DNA of 64,000 nucleotides from Nocardia anocheti (GCF_029675105.1 NZ_JAQQFV010000004.1:372001-436000); one strand, 5' to 3'. Shown: positions 17,764 through 26,587, counted from the first letter of the stretch. Notes: generated by a model not told the origin, from the sequence alone. Translations and numbers: made by a program.

Positions 17764-18567
17764 TCAGCGCGGCTGACAGGTGGGGCACCAGAACAGGTTT
17801 CGCCCCTCCATGACGGCGTGCGCGATCGGTGTCCCGCAGACCCTGCAGGGTTCACCCTGGCGCCGGTAGACATAGGTGCGCGGCCGATCCTGCGCGTAAG
17901 AGGGTGCGCCGGTGTCGTGTTCGGGCCGCACCACGTGCATGCGCCCGGTGGCCACGCCGATCGGCATGAGTTCGACGAGGTCGGCCCACAGTGCGTCCCA
18001 CTCCTCGGCACCGATCGAGGTGCCGGGCCGGTACGGCGAGATCCCGTGCCGGAACAGCACTTCCGCGCGGTACACATTGCCGACCCCGGCGATCAGCGAC
18101 TGATCCATGAGGAGCGCGCCGATCGCCCTGCGGGAGCGGCGGACGCGCGCACCGGCGCGTTCGTGATCGGCGTCGGGGCGCAGCGGGTCGGCGCCGAGCC
18201 GGGCGATGAGCGCGTCGACCTCGGCGGGATTCATGACCTCGCACGCGGTCGGCCCGCGCAGGTCGGTGCCGAATTCGGTGGCGGCGCCGATCATCCGCAT
18301 CCGCACCTGGCCGACCGGCGCGCCCATCGGCAGCGCGGATTCGCTGAACGTGCCGTACAGCCCGAGGTGCACGTGCACGGTCAGCCCGGCCTCGTAGTGA
18401 TGCAGCAGATGCTTGCCGACCGCTTCGGCCCGCTCGAGCACCCGCCCGTCCACCAGCGCGGCGCCCTCGCTGAAGCGCCCCTGTGGACTCGAAACCCGCA
18501 CCGCCCCACCGGAGAACCGCTCCTGATGGAGTCCGGCGATCCGGTGGAGGGTGTGTCCCTCAGGCAA
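17764..18567 (-). CDS. nei: Endonuclease VIII-like DNA glycosylase/AP lyase
   Basis: A 267-residue Fpg/Nei-family base-excision repair enzyme that removes oxidised pyrimidines and nicks the abasic site. The N-terminus PEGHT after the initiator provides the catalytic Pro2/Glu3 of the Nei subgroup (Fpg has PELPE). Helix-two-turn-helix LIAGVGNVYRAEVLF (about 160-174). The C-terminal zinc finger is intact: CRVC (about 243-246) and CPTC (about 262-265). The initiation codon is TTG at 18567 with AAGGA just upstream; no ATG can supply the catalytic Pro at position 2, so TTG must be right. It follows rpiB by 9 bp, as in mycobacteria. Confidence 0.95.
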   Translation of the reverse strand: MPEGHTLHRIAGLHQERFSGGAVRVSSPQGRFSEGAALVDGRVLERAEAVGKHLLHHYEAGLTVHVHLGLYGTFSESALPMGAPVGQVRMRMIGAATEFGTDLRGPTACEVMNPAEVDALIARLGADPLRPDADHERAGARVRRSRRAIGALLMDQSLIAGVGNVYRAEVLFRHGISPYRPGTSIGAEEWDALWADLVELMPIGVATGRMHVVRPEHDTGAPSYAQDRPRTYVYRRQGEPCRVCGTPIAHAVMEGRNLFWCPTCQPR

Positions 18568-18576
18568 GGTCCTTGC

Positions 18577-19050
18577 TCAGTAGGCGGGAACGGCGGGGGC
18601 CTCGCCGGACTTCTCGTAGTCGGCCAGGATGTCGATGCGGCGCTGGTGGCGGGGCTCCTCCGACCACGCCTGACCCAGGAACGCGTCGACGATGGCGAGG
18701 GCTTCCTCGGTGGTGTGCATGCGGCCGCCGATGCCGATGAGCTGGGCGTTGTTGTGCTCGCGGGCCAGCTTGGCGGTCTCCACGCTCCAGGCCAGCGCGC
18801 AGCGGGCGCCGGGAACCTTGTTGGCGGCGATCTGCTCGCCGTTGCCGCTGCCGCCGAAGACCAGCCCGAGGCTGCCCGGGTCGGCGACCGTGCGACGCGC
18901 GGCCTCGATGCAGAAGGCGGGGTAGTCGTCGAGAGCGTCGTATTCGAGGGCGCCGCAATCGACGACCTCGTGTCCGGCCTCCTGCAGATGGGCCTTGACG
19001 TGATTCTTCAGTTCGAAACCGGCATGGTCGGCACCCAGGTAAACGCGCAT
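18577..19050 (-). CDS. rpiB: Ribose-5-phosphate isomerase B
   Basis: A 157-residue RpiB/LacAB-type isomerase interconverting ribose 5-phosphate and ribulose 5-phosphate. MRVYLGADHAGFELK at the N-terminus carries the Asp/His substrate ligands. GLVFGGSGNGEQIAANKV (about 65-82) holds the anion hole; as in mycobacterial RpiB the catalytic Cys seen in Escherichia coli is replaced by Ser here, and a Glu (GEQ) is the expected base. HNNAQLIGIGGRMHTTEEA and RHQRRIDIL complete the family pattern. Two-gene operon with nei. The start at ATG 19050 is supported by the conserved N-terminus. Confidence 0.95.
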   Translation of the reverse strand: MRVYLGADHAGFELKNHVKAHLQEAGHEVVDCGALEYDALDDYPAFCIEAARRTVADPGSLGLVFGGSGNGEQIAANKVPGARCALAWSVETAKLAREHNNAQLIGIGGRMHTTEEALAIVDAFLGQAWSEEPRHQRRIDILADYEKSGEAPAVPAY

Positions 19051-19086
19051 GGCTGCGATTGTGTCAGGCCGCTTAGAGTCGTTTTC

Positions 19087-20256
19087 ATGCACCCGCACGA
19101 ACCGCAATTCCCGCATTCGGCAGGTCCCCCGCCGCAGCCCGAGGGCCGACCTACCGACGCGGCACCGTCGATGCACGCCGGGTCCGAGCCCCCACACGGC
19201 ACCTCCCCCTGGGCCCAGCCCGCCGCACCGACCGGCGGTTTCCCGACGCAGCCGACCGGCGGCTACGCGCCCTTCCCCGGCTATCACCCACCCGGCCCCC
19301 CGATTCCGCCCCAGCACCAGCCGCGCGGTCTGTCCCCGTACGGGATGCCCGCCCGGCATCCGTGGGAGATCCCGCTGCTGGTGGTGGTGATCATGCTCAC
19401 CGGGGTCGCCTACCTGCTGGTGCTGCTCATGCTGCTGATCGAGGCGGTGGCCGGGCCGCTGGTCGACGATCAGGGCCAGGAGGTCGGCTCGGTGCTGACC
19501 AGCCCGTACGTGCTGCTGCTGTTGTTCGCGCCGATCCTGCTGTGGGCCGGTCGTGGCATGAACTACGCGACCCAGCGGATCAACGGCGTGAAGATGTCAC
19601 CCAGCCAGTTCCCGGAGGGGTACCGGATGGTGCAGGAGGCGGCGGCCCGGTTCGGGATGCGCAAGGTGCCCGACGCGTACGTGATCCTGGGCAACGGCCA
19701 GATCAACGCCTTCGCCTCCGGCCACGGCTTCCGCCGCTTCGTGGTGGTCTACAGCGACCTGTTCGAGATCGGCGGCGCGGCCCGCGATCCCGACGCGCTG
19801 GCCTTCATCATCGGCCACGAGGTCGGCCACATCGCCGCCGGTCACGTGTCGTATTGGCGTCAGCTGGGCATGTTCGTCGCCCCCTGGCTGCCGATCCTGG
19901 GTTCCTCGCTCATCCGCGCCCAGGAGTACACCGCCGACAACCACGGCTTCTGCAACCGCCCCCAGGGCGCCCCCGGCGCGATGGCCACCCTGGCCGCGGG
20001 CAAGTACCTCAACGCCGAGGTCGGCTTCGACGAGATGGCCGACCGCGCCGCCCTGGAGAAGGGCGGCTTCGTCTGGCTCGTCAACGCCATGGCCACCCAC
20101 CCCGTCCTCACCTGGCGCATGTGGGCCCTACGCGACCGCACCAAACCCGGCCCCATGTTCTGGCGCCCGAAACCACCCCACCCCGGCGCCATCCCACCCC
20201 CGAGCGGCTACCCACTGACCACCAAGACGCGAGCACTACCACCCGAACCGGTCTGA
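19087..20256 (+). CDS. M48-family membrane metalloprotease
   Basis: A 389-residue HtpX/Ste24-like zinc protease. Residues 1-95 are a Pro/Gly/His-rich cytosolic tail, followed by two membrane spans (about 96-120 and 142-155), then the peptidase domain. The zinc motif HEVGH (about 243-247) is followed by a second hydrophobic pair and EYTAD (about 278), which supplies the third ligand. FASGHG and NGQINAF lie before the active site, as in the family. Its role is probably membrane protein quality control. Divergent from rpiB with 36 bp between starts, so the promoters overlap. It ends at a strong bidirectional terminator. Confidence 0.88.
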   Translation: MHPHEPQFPHSAGPPPQPEGRPTDAAPSMHAGSEPPHGTSPWAQPAAPTGGFPTQPTGGYAPFPGYHPPGPPIPPQHQPRGLSPYGMPARHPWEIPLLVVVIMLTGVAYLLVLLMLLIEAVAGPLVDDQGQEVGSVLTSPYVLLLLFAPILLWAGRGMNYATQRINGVKMSPSQFPEGYRMVQEAAARFGMRKVPDAYVILGNGQINAFASGHGFRRFVVVYSDLFEIGGAARDPDALAFIIGHEVGHIAAGHVSYWRQLGMFVAPWLPILGSSLIRAQEYTADNHGFCNRPQGAPGAMATLAAGKYLNAEVGFDEMADRAALEKGGFVWLVNAMATHPVLTWRMWALRDRTKPGPMFWRPKPPHPGAIPPPSGYPLTTKTRALPPEPV

Positions 20257-20259
20257 GCC

Positions 20260-20286
20260 GACGGGGTGCCACTACGGCACCCCGTC
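20260..20286. terminator. Bidirectional terminator
   Basis: Perfect 11-base arms GACGGGGTGCC (20260-20270) and GGCACCCCGTC (20276-20286) with a 5-base loop, followed by CGTTTCT on the plus strand, between the convergent M48 protease and thiol reductase genes. Confidence 0.85.
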
Positions 20287-20292
20287 CGTTTC

Positions 20293-20937
20293 TCAATCGA
20301 ACACAGGGTCTTCGGTGCGGGTGCGCTTGAGTTCGAAGAAGTGTGGGTAGGAGGCGAGGGCGACTACGCCGTCCCAGACCCGGCCAGCGTCCTCACCGCG
20401 CGGGATGCGCGAGAGGACCGGGCCGAAGAAGGCGACCCCGTTGACATGGATGGTCGGGGTGCCTACGTCGGGACCGACCTTGTCCATGCCCGCGTGATGA
20501 CTCTCGCGCAGCGCCTCGTCGTACTCGGTGACCCCGGCGGCCTCGGCCAGTTCGGCGGGCAGGTCCAGTTCGGCCAGAGCGTCGGCGACGACGGCGGCCA
20601 GGGTTTCCTGGGTGGTCTCGCGCTCGTATTCGGCGCGGCGGTCGTGGATGCGGGTGCCCAGCGCGGTGTAGAGCGGCGAGAGGATCTCGTCGCCGTGCTT
20701 CTGGGCGGCGGCGATGGCGACGCGCACCGGGCCCCAGCCCGCGGCCATCATCTCGACGTAGCGTTCGGGCAGGTCGTCCTTGCCCTCGTTGAGCACCGAC
20801 AGGCTCATCACGTGGAAGCGCGCGTCGATGTCGCGCACCTTCTCGACTTCCAGGATCCACCGGGAGGTGATCCAGCACCACGGGCACAGGGGATCGAACC
20901 AGAAATCGACGACATCCTTCGTGGCCTGATCGCTCAC
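20293..20937 (-). CDS. DsbA-family mycothiol-dependent reductase (Rv2466c-like)
   Basis: A 214-residue cytosolic DsbA-fold protein with the active-site motif CPWC at about 19-22 ([14 protein letters not shown]). The closest relative I know is M. tuberculosis Rv2466c, a mycothiol-dependent reductase with the same CPWC motif that also activates nitro-prodrugs. The cis-Pro loop [10 protein letters not shown] (about 163) is present. There is no signal peptide, consistent with a cytosolic disulfide reductase rather than an envelope oxidase. GAGGAA precedes the GTG at 20937. In mycobacteria this gene lies between rpiB and pepN; here genes are inserted between it and pepN. Confidence 0.9.
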   Translation of the reverse strand: MSDQATKDVVDFWFDPLCPWCWITSRWILEVEKVRDIDARFHVMSLSVLNEGKDDLPERYVEMMAAGWGPVRVAIAAAQKHGDEILSPLYTALGTRIHDRRAEYERETTQETLAAVVADALAELDLPAELAEAAGVTEYDEALRESHHAGMDKVGPDVGTPTIHVNGVAFFGPVLSRIPRGEDAGRVWDGVVALASYPHFFELKRTRTEDPVFD

Positions 20938-21084
20938 GAGTCTTCCTCTCGGGTCAGCGGGCGGCGGGCGGACGGGCTCGCCGTCAGGTGCAACCGCGCG
21001 CGCCCCGGAATCGTTCCCCCGGACGCCGGAGCGGATTAGGCTCGTCGGCGAGGAGTCCGGTCGCCCGCGAGAAGGAGTCCGTTC

Positions 21085-22305
21085 ATGAGCTCGAACCAGC
21101 ATTTCGTCGTCATCGGTGGCGGGCTCGCCGCCGCCAAGCTCGCCGAGGCCCTGCGCGCCAACGATTTCGACGGTCAGGTGACCGTGTTGGCCGGTGAGGA
21201 GGAGCTGCCCTACGAGCGGCCGCCGCTGTCCAAACAGCATCTGGCGGGCACCCAGCAGCTGCCCGATTTCACCGTCGACCAGGCCGCCTGGTACCGCGAT
21301 CACCACATCGACCTGCGGTTGGGCACCACCGCCACGGCCTTCGACGCGCGCGCCAGGACCGTCACCCTGCCCGACGAGTCGACCCTGTCCTACGACAAGC
21401 TCGCGTTGGCCACCGGTTCCCGCCCGCGCACGCTGAAGATTCCCGGCGCCGACGCGCCGAATGTGTACACCCTGCGCACCATCGGCGATTCGGACGTGAT
21501 CGCGGGCGTGCTGCGCTCGGATCAACGGCTGGTGATCATCGGCGCGGGCTGGATCGGTCTGGAGGTGGCGGCGCAGGCCAGGGCCAGGGGCGTGGATGTC
21601 ACGGTGATCGAGTCGGCGGAGCTGCCGCTGCTGGGCGCGCTCGGCCCGGAGATGGGCGCCTTCTACGCCGAGGTGCATCGCGAACACGGCGTGGACCTGC
21701 GCACCGGGATCGGTGTCGACGCGATTCTCACCGACGAGGGCGACGCGACCGGCGTGCAGCTCGGCGACGGCACGGTGGTCCCCGCGCAGGCGGTGCTGGT
21801 GGCGGTGGGCGCGGCACCCAATATCGAGTCGGCCATCGCGGCCGGGCTCGACTACGACGGCGGCGTGCTCGTCGACGAGGCGCTGCGCACCAGCGACCCG
21901 GATGTGGTGGCCGTCGGCGACATCGCCGAACAGCAGCATCCGGTGCTGAACCGGCGGGTGCGCGTGGAGCACTGGGCGACAGCGCTGAACCAGCCCGCGG
22001 TGGCCGCGCGCACCATGCTCGGCAGATCGGCTGTCTACGACCGGCTTCCGTATTTCTTCAGCGACCAGTACGACGTGGGCATGGAGTACACCGGCTATGT
22101 CGGCCGGGGCGACGACGTGCGCGTGGTGGTCCGCGGCGAGCCCACCGAACGGGAGTTCGTCGCGTTCTGGCTCGACCCCGAGAACCGGGTCAAGGCGGGC
22201 ATGAACGTGAACGTGTGGGATGTGACCGACCGGATCAAGCAGCTGATCCTGTCGGCCGAGCCGGTGGAACCCGAGCGGCTGGCGAATCCCGATATTCCCC
22301 TCTGA
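21085..22305 (+). CDS. FAD-dependent NAD(P)H:ferredoxin reductase-type oxidoreductase
   Basis: A 406-residue flavoprotein. FAD-binding GxGxxx[16 protein letters not shown] (about 8-22), [12 protein letters not shown] typical of rubredoxin/putidaredoxin reductases, NAD(P)-binding [19 protein letters not shown] (about 150-168), FAD-ribityl motif VVAVGDIAE (about 272), and the C-terminal reductase dimerisation domain with [10 protein letters not shown]. These features place it with oxygenase-coupled ferredoxin reductases. AAGGAG at 21072-21077 precedes the ATG. No P450 or ferredoxin gene is adjacent, so the electron acceptor is unknown. Confidence 0.9.
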   Translation: MSSNQHFVVIGGGLAAAKLAEALRANDFDGQVTVLAGEEELPYERPPLSKQHLAGTQQLPDFTVDQAAWYRDHHIDLRLGTTATAFDARARTVTLPDESTLSYDKLALATGSRPRTLKIPGADAPNVYTLRTIGDSDVIAGVLRSDQRLVIIGAGWIGLEVAAQARARGVDVTVIESAELPLLGALGPEMGAFYAEVHREHGVDLRTGIGVDAILTDEGDATGVQLGDGTVVPAQAVLVAVGAAPNIESAIAAGLDYDGGVLVDEALRTSDPDVVAVGDIAEQQHPVLNRRVRVEHWATALNQPAVAARTMLGRSAVYDRLPYFFSDQYDVGMEYTGYVGRGDDVRVVVRGEPTEREFVAFWLDPENRVKAGMNVNVWDVTDRIKQLILSAEPVEPERLANPDIPL

Positions 22306-22319
22306 TCGGTCGGGAAGTC

Positions 22320-22347
22320 TGTCGAATCCGACGCGGTGGCTCCGACC
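22320..22347 (+). promoter_or_regulatory. Candidate ECF42-type promoter of the DGPF-sigma operon
   Basis: TGTCGA at 22320-22325 and CGACC at 22343-22347 are separated by exactly 17 bases, 48-75 bp upstream of the DGPF gene start. As I recall, published ECF42 work gives TGTCGA (-35) and CGA followed by T or C (-10) as the target motif, so this is probably the autoregulated promoter of the operon, with transcription starting near 22353. Confidence 0.65.
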
Positions 22348-22394
22348 ACTGGTCGAAGGCGCCGCACGAGCGCCACGGAACAGGAGCTGGAGTC

Positions 22395-22790
22395 ATGAAG
22401 TACATGCTGGTCAAGACCTACGGCGAGACCGCCTACTGTGATCGTCCGCTGCCCGAGTGGGCGCCCGAGGACATCGCCGCGCACATCGATTTCCAGCGGG
22501 CGCTGGGCGCGCAGCTGGCCGCCTCGGGCGAACTCGTCGAGGGGCAGGGTCTCGCCGGGCCGGAGCAGGCGCTGATCGTGCACTCCGACGGGCGGTCGGC
22601 GCCGGTGGTCACCGACGGGCCGTTCCCGGAGACCAAGGAATTCCTCGCGGGCTATTGGATCGTCGACGTCGACTCGACCGAGCGGGCCATCGAGATCGCC
22701 GCGCAGGCCTCGGCCGCGCCCGGCCCCGGTGGTGCGCCGATCGGTGAGTACATCGAGGTGCGCCAGGTCATGAGCGCCCCCGAAGCGTGA
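22395..22790 (+). CDS. DGPF/YCII-domain protein, ECF42 partner
   Basis: A 131-residue YCII-like protein with the diagnostic DGPF motif (VVTDGPFPETKEFLAGYWIVDVDS, about 76-99) and a ferredoxin-like fold with MKYMLVKTY as first strand. GGAG lies just before the ATG at 22395. DGPF proteins are the typical neighbours and regulon members of ECF42 sigma factors; their biochemical role is not established. The stop overlaps the GTG of the sigma factor gene (GTGA), so the two are translationally coupled. Confidence 0.9.
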   Translation: MKYMLVKTYGETAYCDRPLPEWAPEDIAAHIDFQRALGAQLAASGELVEGQGLAGPEQALIVHSDGRSAPVVTDGPFPETKEFLAGYWIVDVDSTERAIEIAAQASAAPGPGGAPIGEYIEVRQVMSAPEA

Positions 22791-24025
22791 GCGAGCCACG
22801 CACCGAGGACCTGCTGCGCACGCTCGCCCCGCAGGTCCTCGGTGTGCTGGTGCGCCGGTTCGGCGACTTCGAACTGGCCGAGGACGCGGTGCAGGACGCG
22901 CTGCTGGCCGCGGCCACCCAGTGGGACACCGAAGGCAGGCCGGACAATCCGCGCGGCTGGCTGATCCAGGTCGCCCAGCGGCGCATGGCCGACGCGGTGC
23001 GCGCGGAGGTGGCGCGACGCCGCCGGGAGAGCACGGTGTTCGCGCGGGAGCTGCCGACCGAGGCGTCCGGTCGTGACGACACCCTCGATCTGTATTTCCT
23101 GTGCTGTCATCCCGACCTACCGCCCGCGGGGGCGGTGGCCCTGACGCTACGTGCGGTGGGTGGCCTGCGCACCGGCGAGATCGCGGCGGCGTTCCTGGTT
23201 CCGGAAGCGACCATGGCGCAGCGCATTTCGCGGGCCAAGCAGAAGCTGGCGAGCCTGCCCCGGCCGTTCGCCGACGGCGCGACCGACCCCGCGCGGCTGG
23301 ACTCGGTGCTGCGGGTGCTGTACGTGATCTTCACCGAGGGGCACACCAGCAGCGCGGGCGAGACGCTGGACCGGGCGGACCTGTCGGCCGAGGCCATCCG
23401 GCTGACCCGCGCGCTGCACGCCCTGCTCCCCCACGACACCGAGGTCGGCGGCCTGCTCGCGCTCATGCTGCTCACCGACGCGCGCCGCGGCGCCCGCTGC
23501 GGCCCGCACGGCGAACTGATCCCCCTGCCCGAGCAGGACCGTGCCCGCTGGGACCGCGCCCGCGTCACCGAGGGCTTGCGTCTGCTCACCGCGACCATGC
23601 CCGCCGGTCTCACCGGCCCCTACCAACTCCAGGCCGCCATCGCGGGCCTGCACGCCCAGGCACCCCGCGTCGAGGACACCGACTGGCCGAGCGTGCTCGC
23701 CCTCTACACCCTGCTCGAACGCCGGAGCCCGAACCCGATGGTCACCCTCAACCGGGCCGTCGCCACCGCCATGGTCCACGGCCCCGACGCCGGTCTGGCC
23801 CTCGCCGACACCGTCGCCGAGGCCCTGTCCCGCTCCCACCGCCTCGCCGCCGTCCGCGGCCACCTCCACGAGATGGCGGGCGACCCGGCCGCCGCGATCA
23901 CCGAATACCGCCGCGCCGCCCAACACACCGCGAGCACCCCCGAACGCGACTACCTCCTGCTCCGCGCCGCCCGGCTCGCCGCCGCCACCGAGGTACCTCG
24001 ATCGGGCACACCGACGCCAGGGTGA
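22787..24025 (+). CDS. ECF42-family RNA polymerase sigma factor with C-terminal TPR-like extension
   Basis: A 412-residue extracytoplasmic-function sigma factor. Region sigma2 lies at about 5-80 (RRFGDFELAEDAVQDAL, PRGWLIQVAQRRMAD), and sigma4 at about 105-155 (LRAVGGLRTGEIAAAFLVPEATMAQRISRAKQKL). The remaining 250 residues are a helical extension with TPR-like helices, carrying the ECF42 signature VLYVIFTEGH (about 184). There is no anti-sigma gene; in ECF41/42 the C-terminal extension itself modulates activity. GTG start at 22787 overlaps the DGPF stop. The TGTCGA/CGAC promoter upstream suggests positive autoregulation. Signal unknown. Confidence 0.93.
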   Translation: MSEPRTEDLLRTLAPQVLGVLVRRFGDFELAEDAVQDALLAAATQWDTEGRPDNPRGWLIQVAQRRMADAVRAEVARRRRESTVFARELPTEASGRDDTLDLYFLCCHPDLPPAGAVALTLRAVGGLRTGEIAAAFLVPEATMAQRISRAKQKLASLPRPFADGATDPARLDSVLRVLYVIFTEGHTSSAGETLDRADLSAEAIRLTRALHALLPHDTEVGGLLALMLLTDARRGARCGPHGELIPLPEQDRARWDRARVTEGLRLLTATMPAGLTGPYQLQAAIAGLHAQAPRVEDTDWPSVLALYTLLERRSPNPMVTLNRAVATAMVHGPDAGLALADTVAEALSRSHRLAAVRGHLHEMAGDPAAAITEYRRAAQHTASTPERDYLLLRAARLAAATEVPRSGTPTPG

Positions 24026-24234
24026 TCGACACCGGCACCGCCACCCGAACCTGTCGATCACAGACACGACCCGATACACGCGGTCGTCGCGGGCTGAACG
24101 TTCTCACCCACCTGCTGTGTGGCACGGACCGGCTGCCTGGCGCGTGATACGCACGCGGCACCCGTGCCCGGATCGCGTGGTCTGCGGCAGCGCGCGCCTC
24201 GCGGCCCGTTCCGGCGCGATCTCGGCTCGCGGTG

Positions 24235-24654
24235 TCAGGACGCGGGCTCGAGGTTCGCGATCATCCGGGCGAGAACGGTGGTGCAGGTGTCGAAGTCGGC
24301 CGCAGCGACGCCGGTGGTCATCCGGGCGCGCAGGGTGCCGACGGAGTGGGTGGCGGCCGCGTGGGCCGAGATCCCGGCTTCGGTCAGGGCGAAGCGGGCG
24401 TCGGCGTCGCGGGTGAGCCAGCCCCGCGTGGTGAGTTCGGTGGTGAGGGCGGCGACGGAGTCGGTGGTGGTCTCCCAGAACGGGCGCAGGGCGTCCTGGA
24501 GCGCGTCGGCGGTGGCGGGACCACGGCCGAGGGTGGTGAGGACCTGCCATTCACGGCGGGTCATTCCGACCTCGGCGGCGGCCTGGTCGAAGGTGGCTTC
24601 GATCAGCTGGTCCAGGCGTTTCACCTGGTAGCCGATCAGTCGGCGTTCGGTCAT
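24235..24654 (-). CDS. MarR-family transcriptional regulator (first of a divergent pair)
   Basis: A 139-residue winged-helix protein. MTRREWQVLTTLGRGPATADALQDAL (about 30-55) is the H2-H3 region, with recognition helix TTTDSVAALTTELTTRGWLTRDA and a wing near RFALTEAG. It starts at ATG 24654. It is transcribed away from a second MarR gene (24727), the two sharing a 72-bp AT-rich intergenic region with repeated TTACATGT words. Target and ligand unknown. Confidence 0.8.
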   Translation of the reverse strand: MTERRLIGYQVKRLDQLIEATFDQAAAEVGMTRREWQVLTTLGRGPATADALQDALRPFWETTTDSVAALTTELTTRGWLTRDADARFALTEAGISAHAAATHSVGTLRARMTTGVAAADFDTCTTVLARMIANLEPAS

Positions 24655-24681
24655 CTACGGCACCTACATATCCTCAGACAA

Positions 24682-24701
24682 TTACATGTTCTTTTACATG
24701 T
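24682..24701. promoter_or_regulatory. Repeated TTACATGT words between divergent MarR genes
   Basis: TTACATGT occurs at 24682-24689 and 24694-24701 (period 12); each contains the palindrome ACATGT, and a further ATATGT follows at 24702. The AT-rich island in otherwise very GC-rich DNA sits exactly between two divergent MarR genes, as expected for overlapping promoters and operators of both. Confidence 0.6.
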
Positions 24702-24726
24702 ATATGTTCGACGGTAGCATGACGGC

Positions 24727-25155
24727 GTGGACGAGGTCGAGCGGATCGAACGGGCGATGATCGCCATCCGACGACGGCAGACGCGACGCACCCTGGGCGC
24801 GGGCGAGCCGAGCGGGCAGGCGTTCGACGTGCTCGACGTGGTCGAGGACGCGCCCGAGCCGACCGTCTCGACGGTCGCGTCCGCGCTCGCGGTGGATCAA
24901 CCGCGCGCGAGCAAGCTGGTCGCCACGGCCGTGGCCGGGGGGCTGCTGCGGCGCGTCGCCGATCAGTCCGACGGACGGCGTTCGCTGCTGGAACTCACCG
25001 ACGCCGGGAAAGCGCTGGTCGAACAGGCCCACGAGCGCCGTCGCGGCGCCTTCGATCGCGCGATGACCGGGTGGTCGGTCCGCGAGCGCGGCGAATTCGC
25101 CCACCTGCTCGGCCGTTTCGTCGCCGGGCTCGACGAACCACCTGGGGCAGACTGA
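24727..25155 (+). CDS. MarR-family transcriptional regulator (second of a divergent pair)
   Basis: A 142-residue winged-helix protein with the DNA-binding part PTVSTVASALAVDQPRASKLVATAV (about 52-76) and the wing DQSDGRRSLLELTDAG, a standard MarR signature. It starts with GTG at 24727 inside the same AT-rich regulatory island as the divergent MarR gene; an ATG at 24718 is in a different frame. Six bases separate its stop from the next gene (NUDIX), so they may be co-transcribed. Two MarR regulators back to back with no obvious transporter or enzyme is unusual; the NUDIX gene is the only candidate target in the unit. Confidence 0.85.
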   Translation: MDEVERIERAMIAIRRRQTRRTLGAGEPSGQAFDVLDVVEDAPEPTVSTVASALAVDQPRASKLVATAVAGGLLRRVADQSDGRRSLLELTDAGKALVEQAHERRRGAFDRAMTGWSVRERGEFAHLLGRFVAGLDEPPGAD

Positions 25156-25160
25156 AGCCC

Positions 25161-25637
25161 ATGGCGGAGAAATTCAGCGCGGGCGTCCTGCTCTACCGGC
25201 GCGGTGACGACGGCATCGAGGTGCTGCTCGGACATATGGGCGGACCGCTGTGGGCCAAGAAGGACCAGTCGGCCTGGTCGATCCCCAAGGGTGAGTACGA
25301 GCCCGACGAACAGCCCCGCGCGGCCGCCGCGCGCGAATTCACCGAGGAACTGGGCCTGCCCGTCCCCGACGGCGACTGGACCGATCTCGGCCAGGTGCAC
25401 TACGGCAGCGGCGGCCGCCGCAAGACCGTCACCGTGTGGGCCGTGGAGGGCGACCTCGACACCACCGCGATCGTGCCCGGCACCTTCGAGATGGAATGGC
25501 CGCCCCGCTCCGGTCGCACCGGCGTCTTCCCGGAGATCGACCGCGCGGAATGGTTCGCCCCCGAGTCGGCCCGCGACAAGCTCGTCACCGGCCAGCGCCC
25601 GTTCCTCGATCGCCTGACCACCCACCTCGACGGCTGA
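25161..25637 (+). CDS. NUDIX hydrolase
   Basis: A 158-residue NUDIX protein. The Nudix box fits G-x5-E-x7-RE-x-x-EE-x-G: it begins at GEYEPDE (about 43) and ends at REFTEELGL (about 58-66). N-terminal AGVLLYRR is the first strand. It belongs to the small actinobacterial group with WSIPKGE before the box, usually annotated as general NTP/NDP-X pyrophosphatases; the substrate is unknown. Start ATG 25161 is six bases after the MarR stop with no strong ribosome-binding site, implying translational coupling. Confidence 0.9.
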   Translation: MAEKFSAGVLLYRRGDDGIEVLLGHMGGPLWAKKDQSAWSIPKGEYEPDEQPRAAAAREFTEELGLPVPDGDWTDLGQVHYGSGGRRKTVTVWAVEGDLDTTAIVPGTFEMEWPPRSGRTGVFPEIDRAEWFAPESARDKLVTGQRPFLDRLTTHLDG

Positions 25638-25642
25638 GCCGG

Positions 25643-26587
25643 TCACGCCCGCACGGCGGTCCGGAATTCGGTGGGGCTCTGTCCGCGTGAGCGTTTGAAG
25701 GCGGCGCTGAAGCCGAAGGGGTCGGAGTAGCCGACGGTGGTGGCCACCTGGGCGACGCTGCGGGCGGGATCGGCGAGCAACTCCTCGGCCTCGGCCATCC
25801 GCCATTCGGTGAGGTAGGTGAGCGGGGGTTCGCCCATCACCTCGGTGAAGCGTTTGGCGAACAGGGCGCGCGAGACCAGCGCCTCGGTGGCCAGACTCGC
25901 GACGGTCCAGCGCTGGAAAGGCTTGGCGTGGATGGCTTCCAGCGCCGGACCGACCACCGGATCGGCCATGCCGCGATACCAGGCGGGCGCGAATTCGCCC
26001 TGCCGGGTGAGCCAACTGCGCAGGGTGCAGACCAGCGCCCAGTCCAGCAGTCGGTCCATCAGCGCCTGCGCGCCCGCGGTATTGCGGAACGCGTCGGCGG
26101 CGGCCTCTTCGAGCCAGGTGCAGATCTCGGTGTCGCCGCCGACCACCATCACCGGCGGCAGCGCGCGCAGCAGCCGTTCGTGGCGCCGCCCGGAGGCGCG
26201 GTAGGCCCCGACGATCAGCGAGGTCTCCGATTCGACCCCGGTTACCTCCACCAGTTCCGGTGTGACGCAGGCGAGTTCGGCCGCGCCGAAACCACGCGGC
26301 ACAAAGCAGGACAGCTCGTACTCGAGGCGCGGATTCCCGGCGTCGGTGTCACCGTCGAGCAGTTCGAAGGAGGCCCCGGCCTGCACCAGCGCGGTGTCGC
26401 CGAGCACCAGCCGGGTGCGGGAACCGTCGGCCAGCACCAGCGTGCCGCCCCGACCGCGCAGCACGGTGACCATGATCAGCGGCGCTTCGTCGGCGAAGCG
26501 GATCGTCCACGGGGCACGCAATACGGCGTGGGCCACCACCGATCCGTCCGCACGGATGCCACTCAGCAACGAACTCAACGGATCCAT
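25643..26587 (-). CDS. AraC-family regulator with cupin domain
   Basis: A 314-residue regulator: residues 1-170 are an AraC-type cupin_6 sensor (motif RGRGGTLVLADGSRTRLVLGD), residues 210-310 the double helix-turn-helix (WTVASLATEALVSRALFAKRF and RSVAQVATTVGYSDPFGFSAAFKR) ending GQSPTEFR. Cupin_6 AraC proteins usually sense a small aldehyde, quinone or similar and control an adjacent oxidoreductase; the divergent flavodoxin-fold oxidoreductase at 26710 fits exactly. I take ATG 26587; a GTG at 26596 would add three residues. Confidence 0.9.
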   Translation of the reverse strand: MDPLSSLLSGIRADGSVVAHAVLRAPWTIRFADEAPLIMVTVLRGRGGTLVLADGSRTRLVLGDTALVQAGASFELLDGDTDAGNPRLEYELSCFVPRGFGAAELACVTPELVEVTGVESETSLIVGAYRASGRRHERLLRALPPVMVVGGDTEICTWLEEAAADAFRNTAGAQALMDRLLDWALVCTLRSWLTRQGEFAPAWYRGMADPVVGPALEAIHAKPFQRWTVASLATEALVSRALFAKRFTEVMGEPPLTYLTEWRMAEAEELLADPARSVAQVATTVGYSDPFGFSAAFKRSRGQSPTEFRTAVRA

